DNA from: Cyclospora cayetanensis
Taxonomy: Eukaryota > Apicomplexa > Conoidasida > Eucoccidiorida > Eimeriidae
DNA length: 35,046 bases
Assembly (NCBI RefSeq): GCF_002999335.1
Contig: NW_020312234.1
Location: 1 to 35,046 of the forward strand
Direction: 5' to 3'
The translations under genes were made by a program, and so were the position numbers. Below are positions 1 to 10,579 of the stretch, one piece after another (within the stretch, counting starts at the first letter, position 1; each line of letters opens with the position of its first letter). The notes below the pieces were generated by a model that was not told where the DNA came from, did not search any database, and saw only the letters and a list, made by a program, of their open reading frames with translations.

Positions 1-4
1 CTAT

Positions 5-31
5 TCCCCCCCACCCCCCCCCCTCCCCCCC
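5..31. repeat. C-rich homopolymer-like tract at the window edge
   Basis: Nearly pure cytosine run, broken by one A and one T. No coding or RNA function is visible. Such a tract at the very start may be a low-complexity or assembly-edge sequence. Confidence 0.7.
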
Positions 32-245
32 GCTCAGGCACCATGACGACTTCGGGTTTAAGAGGTTCGTGCTGTTGTGAGTTGGAGACTGGTATAGAGA
101 GAGATACAGGAGGGAGGGGATTGGAAGAGTTATGAGCAAGGGCATAGAGATATATGAAATTGGATGACACAGATGATGATAAAGATTTGGAAGTGGTGTT
201 GTGGAATTTGGTAGGTGTAAGAGGAGAGACAACAAGAGAGAGAGG

Positions 246-248
<3 letters not shown>

Positions 249-280
<32 letters not shown>
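249..280. repeat. (AG)n dinucleotide microsatellite
   Basis: About 15-16 uninterrupted AG units, flanked by imperfect GA-rich sequence from about 235 to 292. Read on the minus strand it gives an artificial Leu/Ser run with no protein character. Confidence 0.9.
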
Positions 281-287
<7 letters not shown>

Positions 288-299
288 CGTGAAAGTCAA

Positions 300-1480
300 C
301 ACCGATGTCCATCTTAGAGGCGTTGACTTGTTCCTAACAGTCAAAGCACGTTCGGGGGGAGAAAGGCAGTAGTTTGCAAGATGAGGACAGTTTTACATCT
401 GTTCCCTTGTAGATCTTTTGTTTTATGTATTTGGAAATGCCCATGTCAAAAAGCAGGCAACTACAGGATACAGCCACTTATGTACTGTTTGTCTCCATCT
501 GACATCAAACACAAATATGGCTTTGCATAGGTCTTTGTCTCTACATTTAGATACTACGGCGTTAACACTGTGCCCACAAACCTCGACACAAAAAAAGGAG
601 TGCTTAGTGATCTTTCAAGAGAGCTGCTTCCTTTCCCCGCCCTCGCCCCTCAGGATTTCGACATGAGAGGGGGGAGAGGGACAGCTACAATTTGCACGGC
701 TGGGTCCTGTATACACTTCGAGCATTCACACCTAGTTGCGCAAAGTACCTAGTGCATATGCACACAACTTTCATGCTTATTGTATTAAGCCAACAGTTCT
801 CTGTAACACAAAAAGATATACGAAAAACAATGCCAAAGTCAACTCTAACATAGTTTTGGTCAATTTAGTTACCGTAGTGGAGAGTGCCTAAAGTGTGGCT
901 TGGCCCAAGACAGTTGTGGCCGTACATATATGCCATATTCAGCACACTGTACATATCATCCTGTTCTAGACGGACGTGTACATACAACCATGTTTGCGTA
1001 AAGTTTGTACAGACAAAGCAGGGATATTCACCAAAGAGTTCTCCCATAAGCTACACCGTAGTTAAGAGGTGGTTCCGAACACGCTCTACAGAGAAGGCTT
1101 TTTCGTCTTCTTGCAGGTGTTCTCTTAGAAGCTGCGTGAGCTCAGTAGCTACGCGTCTGCCCGATTTGGGGTTCATGTGGAGTCTAAGCTCGTCGTCCCC
1201 TCGCTCCTCCAGGACCTGTGGAGGCAACGCAACAGCAAGAAAGCAGATATTTTGCCTGGCTCCTTTGGATATCTATCGACGTTTGCCTTTGTGTGCCTGC
1301 ACAAACGTACAGGTGTCATTATGCCCATATCAGACGTGTATTCCATATTCATGCCTAGATATATACGAAGGTACGCATTTATAAGAATTCATTGACATTA
1401 TTTTAAGGAGGCCCACGCAGCGCATCATGCATAAGTATCATATAGCCTTATCTGAAGGTCTCCAAACCGAACTGCGCTCG
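300..1480. other. No recognisable gene
   Basis: Both strands carry only short open frames of low-complexity or unremarkable composition. The final exon of the RRP6-like pseudogene might be expected near 1.1-1.4 kb by analogy with the intact copy. I could not recognise it there. Confidence 0.5.
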
Positions 1481-1481
1481 C

Positions 1482-3835
1482 CTTCAAGATTATGGGAACA
1501 ATAAAATGATTGGGAAGGACGCAATGATGAGAGATATCCAGCGACCTCCCCCGTATGTCTCGCCGGGCCAGCAACACCCCCTGAAAAGCACCACGCATCC
1601 CTGAAAAGAAACTCTGGAGTAAGATGCACATAAATATCTACTTAGATACATACAGACACGCCACGCGTGCATATATCCAAACATATAGCCAAAGGCTTGC
1701 ATACTTTGGCATAGAGAACCGTACAGACATGAAGATGTCTGTATGCGCATTAGCCACGAAGTGTCGTGGTACATTAAAGGTTTTGCACAAAAAGTTGTTA
1801 CACTAGTACCGCAGAAGCTGCAGATGCTTGCAAGGTGAGTGCCCGGTGACCGGCCACCTCTGAATATTCTATGAGCACAAAATCATACAACATGCAGTGT
1901 ACGTCAACACTGATCGCCAAAAAGATACACCATCCAAAAGAATCCGCATATATACATATATATATAAACGTCCGTCCATCCATTGGTTCTTCCGTACCAG
2001 CAACCCATGTCCCTTCTCCTGCATTGCCAGAGGCAACTTTTTTCGAAGCGCTCTCGCCTCCTCGAGAGCGTACCCCTTGAACCGAAATGGCTTGCAGAGC
2101 ATCGCCTTAACTCGGGCCGCATACCGGGCAGCCAAGTTCTATGTGTACGTTCACAGAGGCTCAGTGCCAAAAGCAACCCACAATAACGACGGAAATGACC
2201 CCAAAGAAAAACCCAACAAGAGCGGAGGGGGCTGACAGCCCAGGGAGTCAGCGCTAAGTGATGCTGCTTCGTACTGGATCTCTGAGGCGCATAAACAAAC
2301 GCAACCGGAAGGAAAAATCATAGTAGTATGATGTTTGAGAGTTAGGGAAATTAGGGGGACAAGCTCCGTTGCGTTTGCGTGATAAGGTCTGCCGCAGACC
2401 CAAACCAAAGTACTGTGGTATCTTCTTGATTCCTTCAGTGACATATTACAAATTCAGGTGTTCCTATAACGGGGGTGAGGTAACTCAACACCCAAGTGTC
2501 GATTCGCTGGTCTAAGAGTGCTTACTCCCCAATAGCTGAGCCCAACGTTTGGTAGAGTTGGAGCAGGAGCCGTACGTCATTCAGTGCGTATTGCAGCAAA
2601 CTTTGCGGACAGTGGCCTGTGCATCGGAAGCAACAAAGGCCCGTGTGCTGGTGCACGCCTACTGTGGGCTTCTGCGTAGAGAGTACCTCTCCTTGGGCAT
2701 GAGCAAACACCCACCTACCAAAAGTGACAGAGGAACGAAATATTCTTTAAATGAGAAGACACAGCAGTCCACTTGCACAGGGTCGACTAAAATATAGCAT
2801 CTCTTCTTGGATGCAGCAGAAGACTCAAAATGCGCTGTTGCTGTGTCACACATCCATCGCCGTTGGCGTGAAGTCCGTTGAGATGCGCTTGTCATCTCTA
2901 GGCCATAGGTATTACTTTCCCTTGAGCCCTAAATCCTATATCCCAACTTGTTAGAATGGCATATATAGGCCATCCGGCTAGAGGATGAGGGCCTACTTTT
3001 TAGAACATTCCATTTCGTCCAGTCCTGTCCACGAGTTCAGCTGACCTTTTCGTCCCCCAAAAAGTGCTGGAGAACGTTGCTAAGGGAGTGGCCTCCGGGT
3101 ATTTGAAGCATCTGCGCGGCGATGCCCGTATCGAACGCGTTGACAAAATACAAACCAAAGTCCTTCTGACAGAAGCACGGATTTCACATGCCTACAGTAG
3201 CCTGTAGGGGCCTGCTTAACTGTAGGCCAGTAAGGCCTCAGTAAAGTAGGAAGACAACCATATATACAGGTCATTGGATGTACGTACAGGGTAATATATA
3301 CACACCGGCTTGCTTGTGTTTAACCCACTATGACTCCACGGCGGTTCAAAAGGGTGACTGTGGCCTCATAAACTTTGGCTGATGACACTCCAGTGTGGCC
3401 GTACAATTATCCTAGTTCCAGAAGTAGATACTTAGCCATATATCGACACAAAATATCAAGATACGTCACTGAACTGTACGTCTGTTTATTTACATATATA
3501 CCACACATCTGCATATCTGCATTGATACGCATGGACAAACGAGTCCAGAAAGCGGAAATGCCTGACATAGCACACGGGACGAGTGCGCCTCCATTCGTTC
3601 GGCGCTCACCTGCAGCCAAGTAACGTCATTCTCTTCATTATGAAGAACCTAATGATGGCAGGGTTTCTGGCTATCTCGTCCAAGATTTTCATGTGCTTGA
3701 ACATCCCAAGGGGATCGATTAGGAAGTTTGCAGTTGGCGTGCTGAGCTAAACCAGGCAGGTACACCCCCAATACGAATAATCGGAGTGGTGTTCGACCTT
3801 TAGCCCTACAGCATGACAGCGCGTCAGATAAATAA
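1482..3835 (-). pseudogene. RRP6/EXOSC10-like exonuclease pseudogene (decayed tandem copy)
   Basis: Five exon remnants line up one-for-one with the intact gene at 10.58-13.98 kb. Exon to 3610: the Exo I motif reads LKVEHH where the intact copy has MDVEHH, so the first catalytic Asp is Lys; a TAG interrupts CLV/LST; one base is missing before HNEENDVTWLQ. Exon 3165-3011 (155 nt, same as the intact copy): KDFGLYFVNAFDTG is clear, but a TGA follows and the donor GT has become GA. Exon 2616-2526: 91 nt against 90, a +1 frameshift just before LLQYALNDVRLLL (Exo III). Exon 2138-1998: 47 clean codons. Exon 1580-1482: 99 nt, HRDC-like ARRDIRGRSLDISHHCVLPN, with donor GC instead of GT. Several independent lesions make this a pseudogene. 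The similarity and lesions are read directly from sequence; a truncated product cannot be excluded. Confidence 0.85.
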
Positions 3836-4325
3836 AGGCGACATGGAGAAAATGTAAGACCTTTAGGTTGAAATAGGGGCCGTTTTATGTCTGCACAATC
3901 AATGTAGGTACACATGCTACACCAGGTCTTACTGTGTGCATACAGGTGAATGGGGATTAACACGCTCAAGCGTGCATAAATGTGTTTAAAATGCTTTACA
4001 GGGTTTATATGTACGCATATTTGATCAATGTAGTGTACATTTAAGTACTATCTGGCAGATGGCCTTCTGTCTGCCGTGCTCACGTTCTACGCACGCATTT
4101 GCGTCCAGATAAATGTGCGCAGAAGTGTCCTCACAACTCGAATACGACATTAAGGAAGCGCTATGCTAAATAAGACGGGCTTAAGGAGCTACTGACACCG
4201 GCTTTAGCAAAACGACAGAGAAAGCAGCTACACACAGCTGCTGGGTCGGGAAATACTGACACTATTTAAGAGATCCCACTTGTTTTTAGTGACGGTTCTA
4301 ATAACTTTCATAAGCTTTTTCAACA

Positions 4326-4856
4326 GAATCCACCAGGTGGTAACCAGGAATATCTGCATAAAGGCATTTTCCCTCCTGTGGACAGCCACAAGGTACCACA
4401 GTAGCAAACAGCGCGCAGCGCAAAGGAACATCGCCTCCACTGCAGCACGCGAAAAATTCAAGCACGATGTAAGTGATGAGGAAACCGTACATAGGGTACC
4501 AGACTTTAGGGCTCTTTGCATCCGGGCAAGCTCGTTCGGGATCGCTCGTGTCCCACAGTTTCGGTCTGAAGTGCTGATGGATCTAGCAGCGGAGATATTT
4601 GCACATGCATATACCGATGTGTTCAATGTAAGTATACTCGCTTTTCCTTATCTACACACAGACGCTTATGTATACCACTATATGGATATGCATAAGTATG
4701 TCCACAGTTACGAGTTATATATGCATATATCAACATTTTCCTGCCAACAATCAGACCGTTCCCCCTACATTCATTCTCCTGGGCATTCCTGTCTGCATAC
4801 TCTTGACAGGAAATTCCATTTGAGATTGTATGATTTCGTCTCTGCAGGGACATTGA
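4326..4856 (+). CDS. Candidate C-terminal exon(s) of an unidentified protein
   Basis: An open frame runs through 4280-4861 without an ATG. It ends in a strong donor at 4627/4628 (AAT then GTAAGT). A pyrimidine-rich acceptor at 4847 (tctctgcag) would add a tiny last exon GGA CAT TGA in phase, giving a terminus ...AHAYTDVFNGH. Possible upstream acceptors are at about 4325 and 4445. The segment from about 4450 to 4627 reads as a mixed helical protein (e.g. FRALCIRASSFGIARVPQFR, then LMDLAAEIFAHAYTDVF). That is faintly like the C-terminal end of COG6-type Golgi tethering subunits, a weak resemblance only. No upstream exons were found; that space is occupied by the RRP6 pseudogene on the other strand, so this may be a stranded fragment. 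Confidence 0.3.
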
Positions 4857-4859
4857 GAT

Positions 4860-6665
4860 AGCTCCCCTCCTTCATTTAGTAAGAACTCGCAATAGGAGAG
4901 ACACGAGGTCTTGGGGCCGCCCTCGTGCTGTTGAAGCCCTGCAGTGGCCACCGGCACCCTATGCACTAAGTTGGGCGTAAATTTAGTGATGATGTCCTGT
5001 TATTTGACTGCGGGAAGGTACTTGGTGAATTAACACTCTTCATGCATGCCTCCTCCCATAGCTGCTTCATTAGGTCGAGCGAATATGGCATTTACTGAAT
5101 CCTGAAAACTTCATCACGAAACAATATTACTAACACAAAATAGAGGATGATATAGAAGAGAGTAAGGATCGTATATTAGGCTGTACTCCCCCTGTCGCCT
5201 GTGTGAAGTATGCGGGACCTTGAATCCCCTGTGTGCACGGAGCATTTGTTAGACGTTGTTTTTCACAGGCAGATGACTTCAGCAGCGGATATGCCTTCAT
5301 CATCTTGTGATGCTCTGTGATATGCATTTTCTACGCTATCTGTAACTACCATTCCGTAAACTGATGCATTGGGCCCGTGGCTTCCGCAGATCAAGGTCAC
5401 GGCAGGGGGCTTGCGTTTTGACGAAGTAGTAAGTAGTTCTAGTTGTTCATGGTATCCTGCTGACTCTTTAGAGCTGTAGCATTTATACCATCGCTCTGAG
5501 CATGTTCTTGAAGGTAAACTTAAGCCTATGAGCCGCTGCTTTTAAGCGAATTTCAGCCTAAGTATTTCCTAGTGCGGCCACATCTTCGTATCAAGTGTTG
5601 TTAGGGACGTGACTAGCTATTCTTAAAAGCCTTCACTACTTAGTCATGACCTTCATTCAGACTTATCTCCGGAACCATCATGAATAACCATACCTCCGGA
5701 TTCTGTGCGTCCTTAAAAATTGGATGCTGAAATCGCTACTTCGTGTTGAAGGTAAAGGTTTTCGTGAACTGCTCCACCTGGTTCATGCGCTTGTAGTACT
5801 TTAACAAATGTGTTTTGACTATTGAAGCATAGTGCTTCAGGTTTCCTTATGATCACATACCGTTGGGTTACGTTGAAGTCAAGAGCCTTCGACATGTGCT
5901 ATAACGGGGTGAGCCCCATTAAAGCATTTTGTACTGCACTTGTTATATGTGATTAAGGGCTATTATAAAGCGGGTTACGTGCTTCTTTGTTCCATATATC
6001 ATGTTGATTAACGAGTTTTTATAGCTCAATATACATAGATGCAATGTGTGTGCGTTAGATCCAAAGTACACGTAGCTTGAAAGGCGTATGAGTGCTCAGA
6101 GGGTGCACGTAAGCCCACACTATCTGTCGCTGTCCCACACTGAGAACTGTGGGGCGTGAAAGGGGGAAGGATGACATTGTCTGAGAATCACTCATTGACC
6201 TCTTGTCAAGTTTTTACGGAGTATGCGTCTACTTGGGGAGACCTTGGATAACGCTACAGGTGGTAACGCTGCCTGGTTCAATAAAGCTCATTTCCGCCAG
6301 TACACCAGTGGTGGGTGCACAGGGATGCCAAAAAATTTTACAACTGTCACTTGGTTCTGATCATTTTATTTGGTAAGGAAATAGTCTGATTTCCTTTGGT
6401 GATAGTCTGTGGGGGAACCCTCTGCCTATGGAAGCTGAGCATGGCATAATGCCTCTCAGTGCAATGGATGCTGCCCAGTAGGCTAATGCACACTCAGTTG
6501 CTCCACGGCTGCTAGAAAGCATGAATTTTCAGTGAGCCGTGTTTGTAAATGCGTCGAAGACGTTTTGCCAAACAAAAAAATATGACAGCCGCTTGCATGG
6601 GCAAGTACTCGAGTTTATTCACCTGGCTGGAGAGGTACCTCGCTCTGTGTATTTTAGAGAAAGGA
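4860..6665. other. No recognisable gene
   Basis: AT-richer sequence with only short open frames. If the retroelement at 6.67-8.40 kb once had gag and protease regions they should lie here. I see no CCHC knuckle, no protease DSG-type motif and no clear LTR. Confidence 0.5.
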
Positions 6666-6669
6666 AAAC

Positions 6670-8400
6670 GTGTGGTCCTTGCGGCATGTTTTTTGTGAAG
6701 AAGCAGCGCTTCCGTGGTGTCCCTATCAATGTAGAGTGCCTGGCCTGCCTGAAGTTATTCCTATAGTTTAAGCCTTCGTATTAGCCCTGGCTGCCTTCAA
6801 TATCGAGGTCAGCTCAAGAGCAAAAATTGAGGGAGCCGAGGAATCTAAAGCAGGCAAATCTATCGACATACTAGTATATCGATAAAAATAAAGATTTTGG
6901 GTAACGAAGCCAAAAAGTATTGGCCAGCCACTCAGCGAGTAAACAATCGACGTTGGGGGCTTCCTCGAATCATGGACCACTTTCGTGGCTTCACGAACAA
7001 ATGAGCTCGGCTGTAGCGTGTTTGGCTGAAAGGGAAAACTCAAGTTCTATGATGTTTGCTCTAGCTGTTGCCGGACAACCGTGGTGGCGTAAAAGTGCCG
7101 GATTCCGTGTTTCGGCTGCGGGGACTAACGTGCATCCGGTTTGAGAGTACAGCGATAAAAGTTGTAGGCTTTACTTTTATACACCTACAAGGATACTTCA
7201 AACTTCAGTAGGCTTGCACCTCATTGGCGAATTTTCATTCCAGTATTTGCTAAGGGGGTTGCCCCCTCGATTGATACACTGAGGAAATCCCAGTCTATTT
7301 AGTAGACAGAAGCTGATGCCGCACCAAGGAGGCCTACCGGCCGCTTTACAACTTCTCTGGCACTTGCACTGAAAGACCATGAAAATCAAGTCTTCTTGTC
7401 AGCCAAAGCTAACAATCCAGCACTAGATTATATTGTCTTCTCAAGAGGCTACGGTACCTCCAAAACACCAATCTATTGCTTGCTATTTTCATCGCTTCAC
7501 AAAAGCCGAAGGAATAAGTAGAATGAGGGAAAAGGAACTCTGAGATGTAGTAGGGTGTAAAAAAAGGCTACAGTCATACGGGCCTCATTCTATCGCACAA
7601 ACGAATGGTTATTTTAAGAGACACTCGGAGACATCAAAGTATTATGAGGGAAAAGGAACTCTGAGATGTAGTAGGGTGTAAAAAAAGGCTACAATTATAC
7701 GGGCCTCATTCTATCGCACAAACGAATGGTTATTTAAAAAGACACTCGGAGACCTGAAAGTACTTCGGTTAGCCTAGAATGGTTGGCTGGCTTGAGCTCG
7801 TCTTGCTATGCGACTTCACAGTGTGGAGCATACAAAGGTCATGGCTAACGTGGTCGCTGACGCGCTCAGGCGATCCCCGTTAGCAAGTCACCTTTCTGCA
7901 GTGCAATAACTCTTCCCTGTGGTGATTCACGACTTAACTTGCATCTGCTAATCTTGCCAAATCCAGAAGAGCAAATGGTGAAGCACCATCATGCTGAAAA
8001 TGACTTGCTGTCGTCCAAATTCGAAACAATCCGTCGCTTGTGCACTGTGACTCTGCCCTGCAGTGTTGATTTGTGCATAGGACATACCCATGTTCTTTTG
8101 GGCAATGATGGGATTAAGACTACACCGGCATAGCTCTCATGATCGCTTTGATGGCCTGGGATGCGTCCAGCGGTAGAGGAGTATGCACTAGTATGCGCAG
8201 GTTTTCAGCGGCTGCAGTCAAGGAATTATCTTAGACCCGGCATTTCAAAGCCTTATAGTTCTTGAAAAGCTTTGGAATGATCTTCTCATTGGCTTTAGTT
8301 GGGCTGCACGAAGGCGGGGTCATGATAGCATCTCTATCGCTTTGTCGACACACTACGCAGATATCCCATCCTACTCTTCCATTCGGAGTAGGTTTTACAC
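6670..8400 (+). mobile_element. Decayed Ty3/gypsy-type retrotransposon pol fragment
   Basis: Fragments in pol order, spread over shifting + frames with stops. (1) About 6677-6765: PCGMFFVKKQRFRG resembles the RT start (PxGxPVxFVKKKDG). (2) About 7188-7296: a stretch containing FIPVFAKGVAPSIDTLRKS matches the RT connection 'YYRxFIPxFAxIAxPLTxLLRK'. (3) 7352-7505: ALALKDHENQVFLSAKA resembles the RNase H start. (4) About 7780-7890: RMVGWLELVLLCDFTV, then after a frameshift KVMANVVADALRR, the RNase H end 'RWxELLxxYDFxI...NVVADALSRR'. (5) 7939-8045: integrase zinc-binding HH segment with EEQMVKHHHAEN. (6) About 8150-8230: WPGMRPAVEEYALVCAGFQR, the 'YWPGMRxDVxxYVxxCxxCQR' part. (7) About 8263-8360: integrase-core start with RRRGHDSISIALSTHYADIP. 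LTRs and primer-binding site were not found. Eimeria genomes are known to carry degenerate chromovirus-like elements, which fits. The element is clearly inactive. Confidence 0.8.
7523..7762 (+). repeat. 121-bp tandem direct duplication inside the RNase H remnant
   Basis: Unit 7523-7643 is followed immediately by 7644-7762 with only a few differences (for example cagtcat/caattat, ttttaagag/tttaaaaag). Each unit begins with a frame reading MREKEL, a stop, then DVVGCKK, which resembles the 'HEKELLAIVxALKKW' part of RNase H. The duplication therefore happened within the pol remnant, probably after it lost function. Confidence 0.9.
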
Positions 8401-10575
8401 ATTGGGCAACCTGTGTGGAATTGAAGGATTTACCTGAAGCCATGTAGTTGCTGGATTCTAGGACACCTGAGCACCGAGAACACAGTAGATGGAAGTTTCT
8501 AATGAACTAGGCTGGGAAATTTCAAACTCACTGGTTGATAGACGAACGATTAGAGGCTCCATTCTACGCGGGAAAATTTGTGGCGTTTCCTGATTCACAA
8601 CGCTAGTCGCAATTGATGCTCTTCCTCTCGTCCCTTGGAAAGTCCATTCCTAACAGCATGTTCTCGCGCCGAAAGATTTGCCTTCATCCTAGGATGTTGC
8701 TTGCAAAAAAATTGCTGGGTATTACAAAGGCATTCGCTTTGTTCAGATTTATATACAGACACCCTCAGGTTTCCTGTGCTTACATTCTCTCTTACGCCGT
8801 TTTTCGGCTTGCAAATTGAGTATGTTGCATACCGCGGCCGCACTGGGATACAGAATTTGACTTGACGCGTAAAGGCGCTGCTAAACTAGCTTGTATCGTG
8901 ATATCATTGATACTTTACACCTGCTTTCTTTTTTCTATAGCAGGAGGTTCACACAGTTCAATCTCCAAGAAAAGCGAGCCATCTCACCTCCCCAGTCGTT
9001 TCGGTTTGTTTCCTCATTGACCAGAGTGCTTTCTTCCCTATTTCGTTTTGCGGGCTGATCTTCACGCTGTTCTGCTCATTCGCACTGTTTTCGCATTTCC
9101 TCCCGCCTAGGGAAGGGCGCTTGAGTGACAACACTGTCGCTGCCCCTTGCATAGCTTCTCTCGACCGACAGATGTTATTTGCTCGGGCGCATATTTGGGA
9201 TGGAAGGACGGAGACGATGTAGCTGGTTACACTATAACCAAACTCTTTCTACTACAATGGATACGTCTAATTGAGAACTAGTGTACAAATGGCTATTTGG
9301 TTTGGCTACCAGCACATCTGATCTACTGCAGAGTAATCAGCTCAACGCAGAATGAATCAATGTGTGCGAGTGTGCAGAACCCTGTGTACAACAAAATGTG
9401 CATGGTAGGAGTGATCCAAAGATGCAGGAACGCCCACATTGTTTGCCATTGCCTTGATGTCAGAGCTCTGAGGGGCAAGGGGAGCAAAAGAGCAAAATAA
9501 TTTTCAGGGAAACACTCAATATCCTAAACTATGAAGCGTGAAGTGAGTCAACAGGTAAGTGCCTCTTGTCGGAGCCGTTAGATGTAGCGTAACAGAGGGC
9601 GCTCATATGTACTTACAGGATTTGTGCAAATAATCCTATTCGCTGTGGGAACGTTTGAAGGATAAGTACGATTCACAGCTTACCATTGGCGGAGAATTGG
9701 AACCCGACCTCAGCATCATCAGACAATTCGCCTCAGGCTGAGCAGATGCCACCATGCCTTAAGCTGCAGATTACTATGCGTATTTGGACACCTCACCTGT
9801 AGCGAAATGTCCTCATAGTTAAGAAAAACTGATAAAGCAATTCACACTCCCTATTCGAATAGGATAACTAGCCTCGAAATTTCGCAACACAGGGTCACTC
9901 CCCAACACTTTTCTTTACCTCTGGATTCGATTTTAAGAGTATTCCAGGCCTGTCCAAGCCAGAAGACTTGTCAGGTTGGCTGTACAGAGCTCTTCATAAG
10001 AGAGATCATTGGTGAGTATGGATACATCTGGTTATATTTGCATGCTTTTTAAAATTTATCCGAACTCTGCATGCATGTATGTAGCTATAAGTAACTGGCC
10101 CTATTCAGGGGTCACTGAAACACTACGTTCCTTTTGAGCAATATGTAATTTTCCTTGCTATGCGATTCCTCTCGAAACTTATGTTTACGAAAAAAGGCCT
10201 GACTCAGCGGGAAGGTATTTCGTCAGCAGCTGATGGCAGGAAAAAAAATGAAGGAGAATGGCGGCAATAAAAAGCAGGGCCTTATGACACTAAGCCGATT
10301 GATGCACGAACTAACTGCGAAAAAGGTGGAACGACGTTAATGCCCTTAAGCTGCTTCGCTTCGTCCTTTGCACCAGATGCCGATGCCTACCAAAACAGCT
10401 ACAGGACTAATGAAGAGGTGATGAGCCAAAATGCACTGGTTTTCTGCGTCTACAAAAAAAGGTGATTTCACCTAGCCAAACAATGCAAACATACGCTCGC
10501 GCTAAATTACAACAATATCCGAGGCTGGTAATTCTTCTCTTCGTCAAGCAGCTAGCAAGTCTTCCTAGAGCCATT
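8400..10575. other. No recognisable gene
   Basis: Follows the integrase remnant. No chromodomain, polypurine tract or LTR could be identified. Only short frames are present on either strand. Confidence 0.5.
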
Positions 10576-10579
10576 TGGA

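Noticed and set aside
6860..6895. Possible RT catalytic YxDD-like motif (SIDILVYR)
   Set aside because: It sits between the RT-like pieces, but the spacing from the FVKK segment is too short by about 40 residues and one Asp is absent. The following sequence does not match RT, so I did not use it as evidence.
4900..10400. LTRs flanking the retroelement
   Set aside because: Looked for matching TG...CA-bounded repeats on both sides of pol and found none by eye; a self-alignment is needed.
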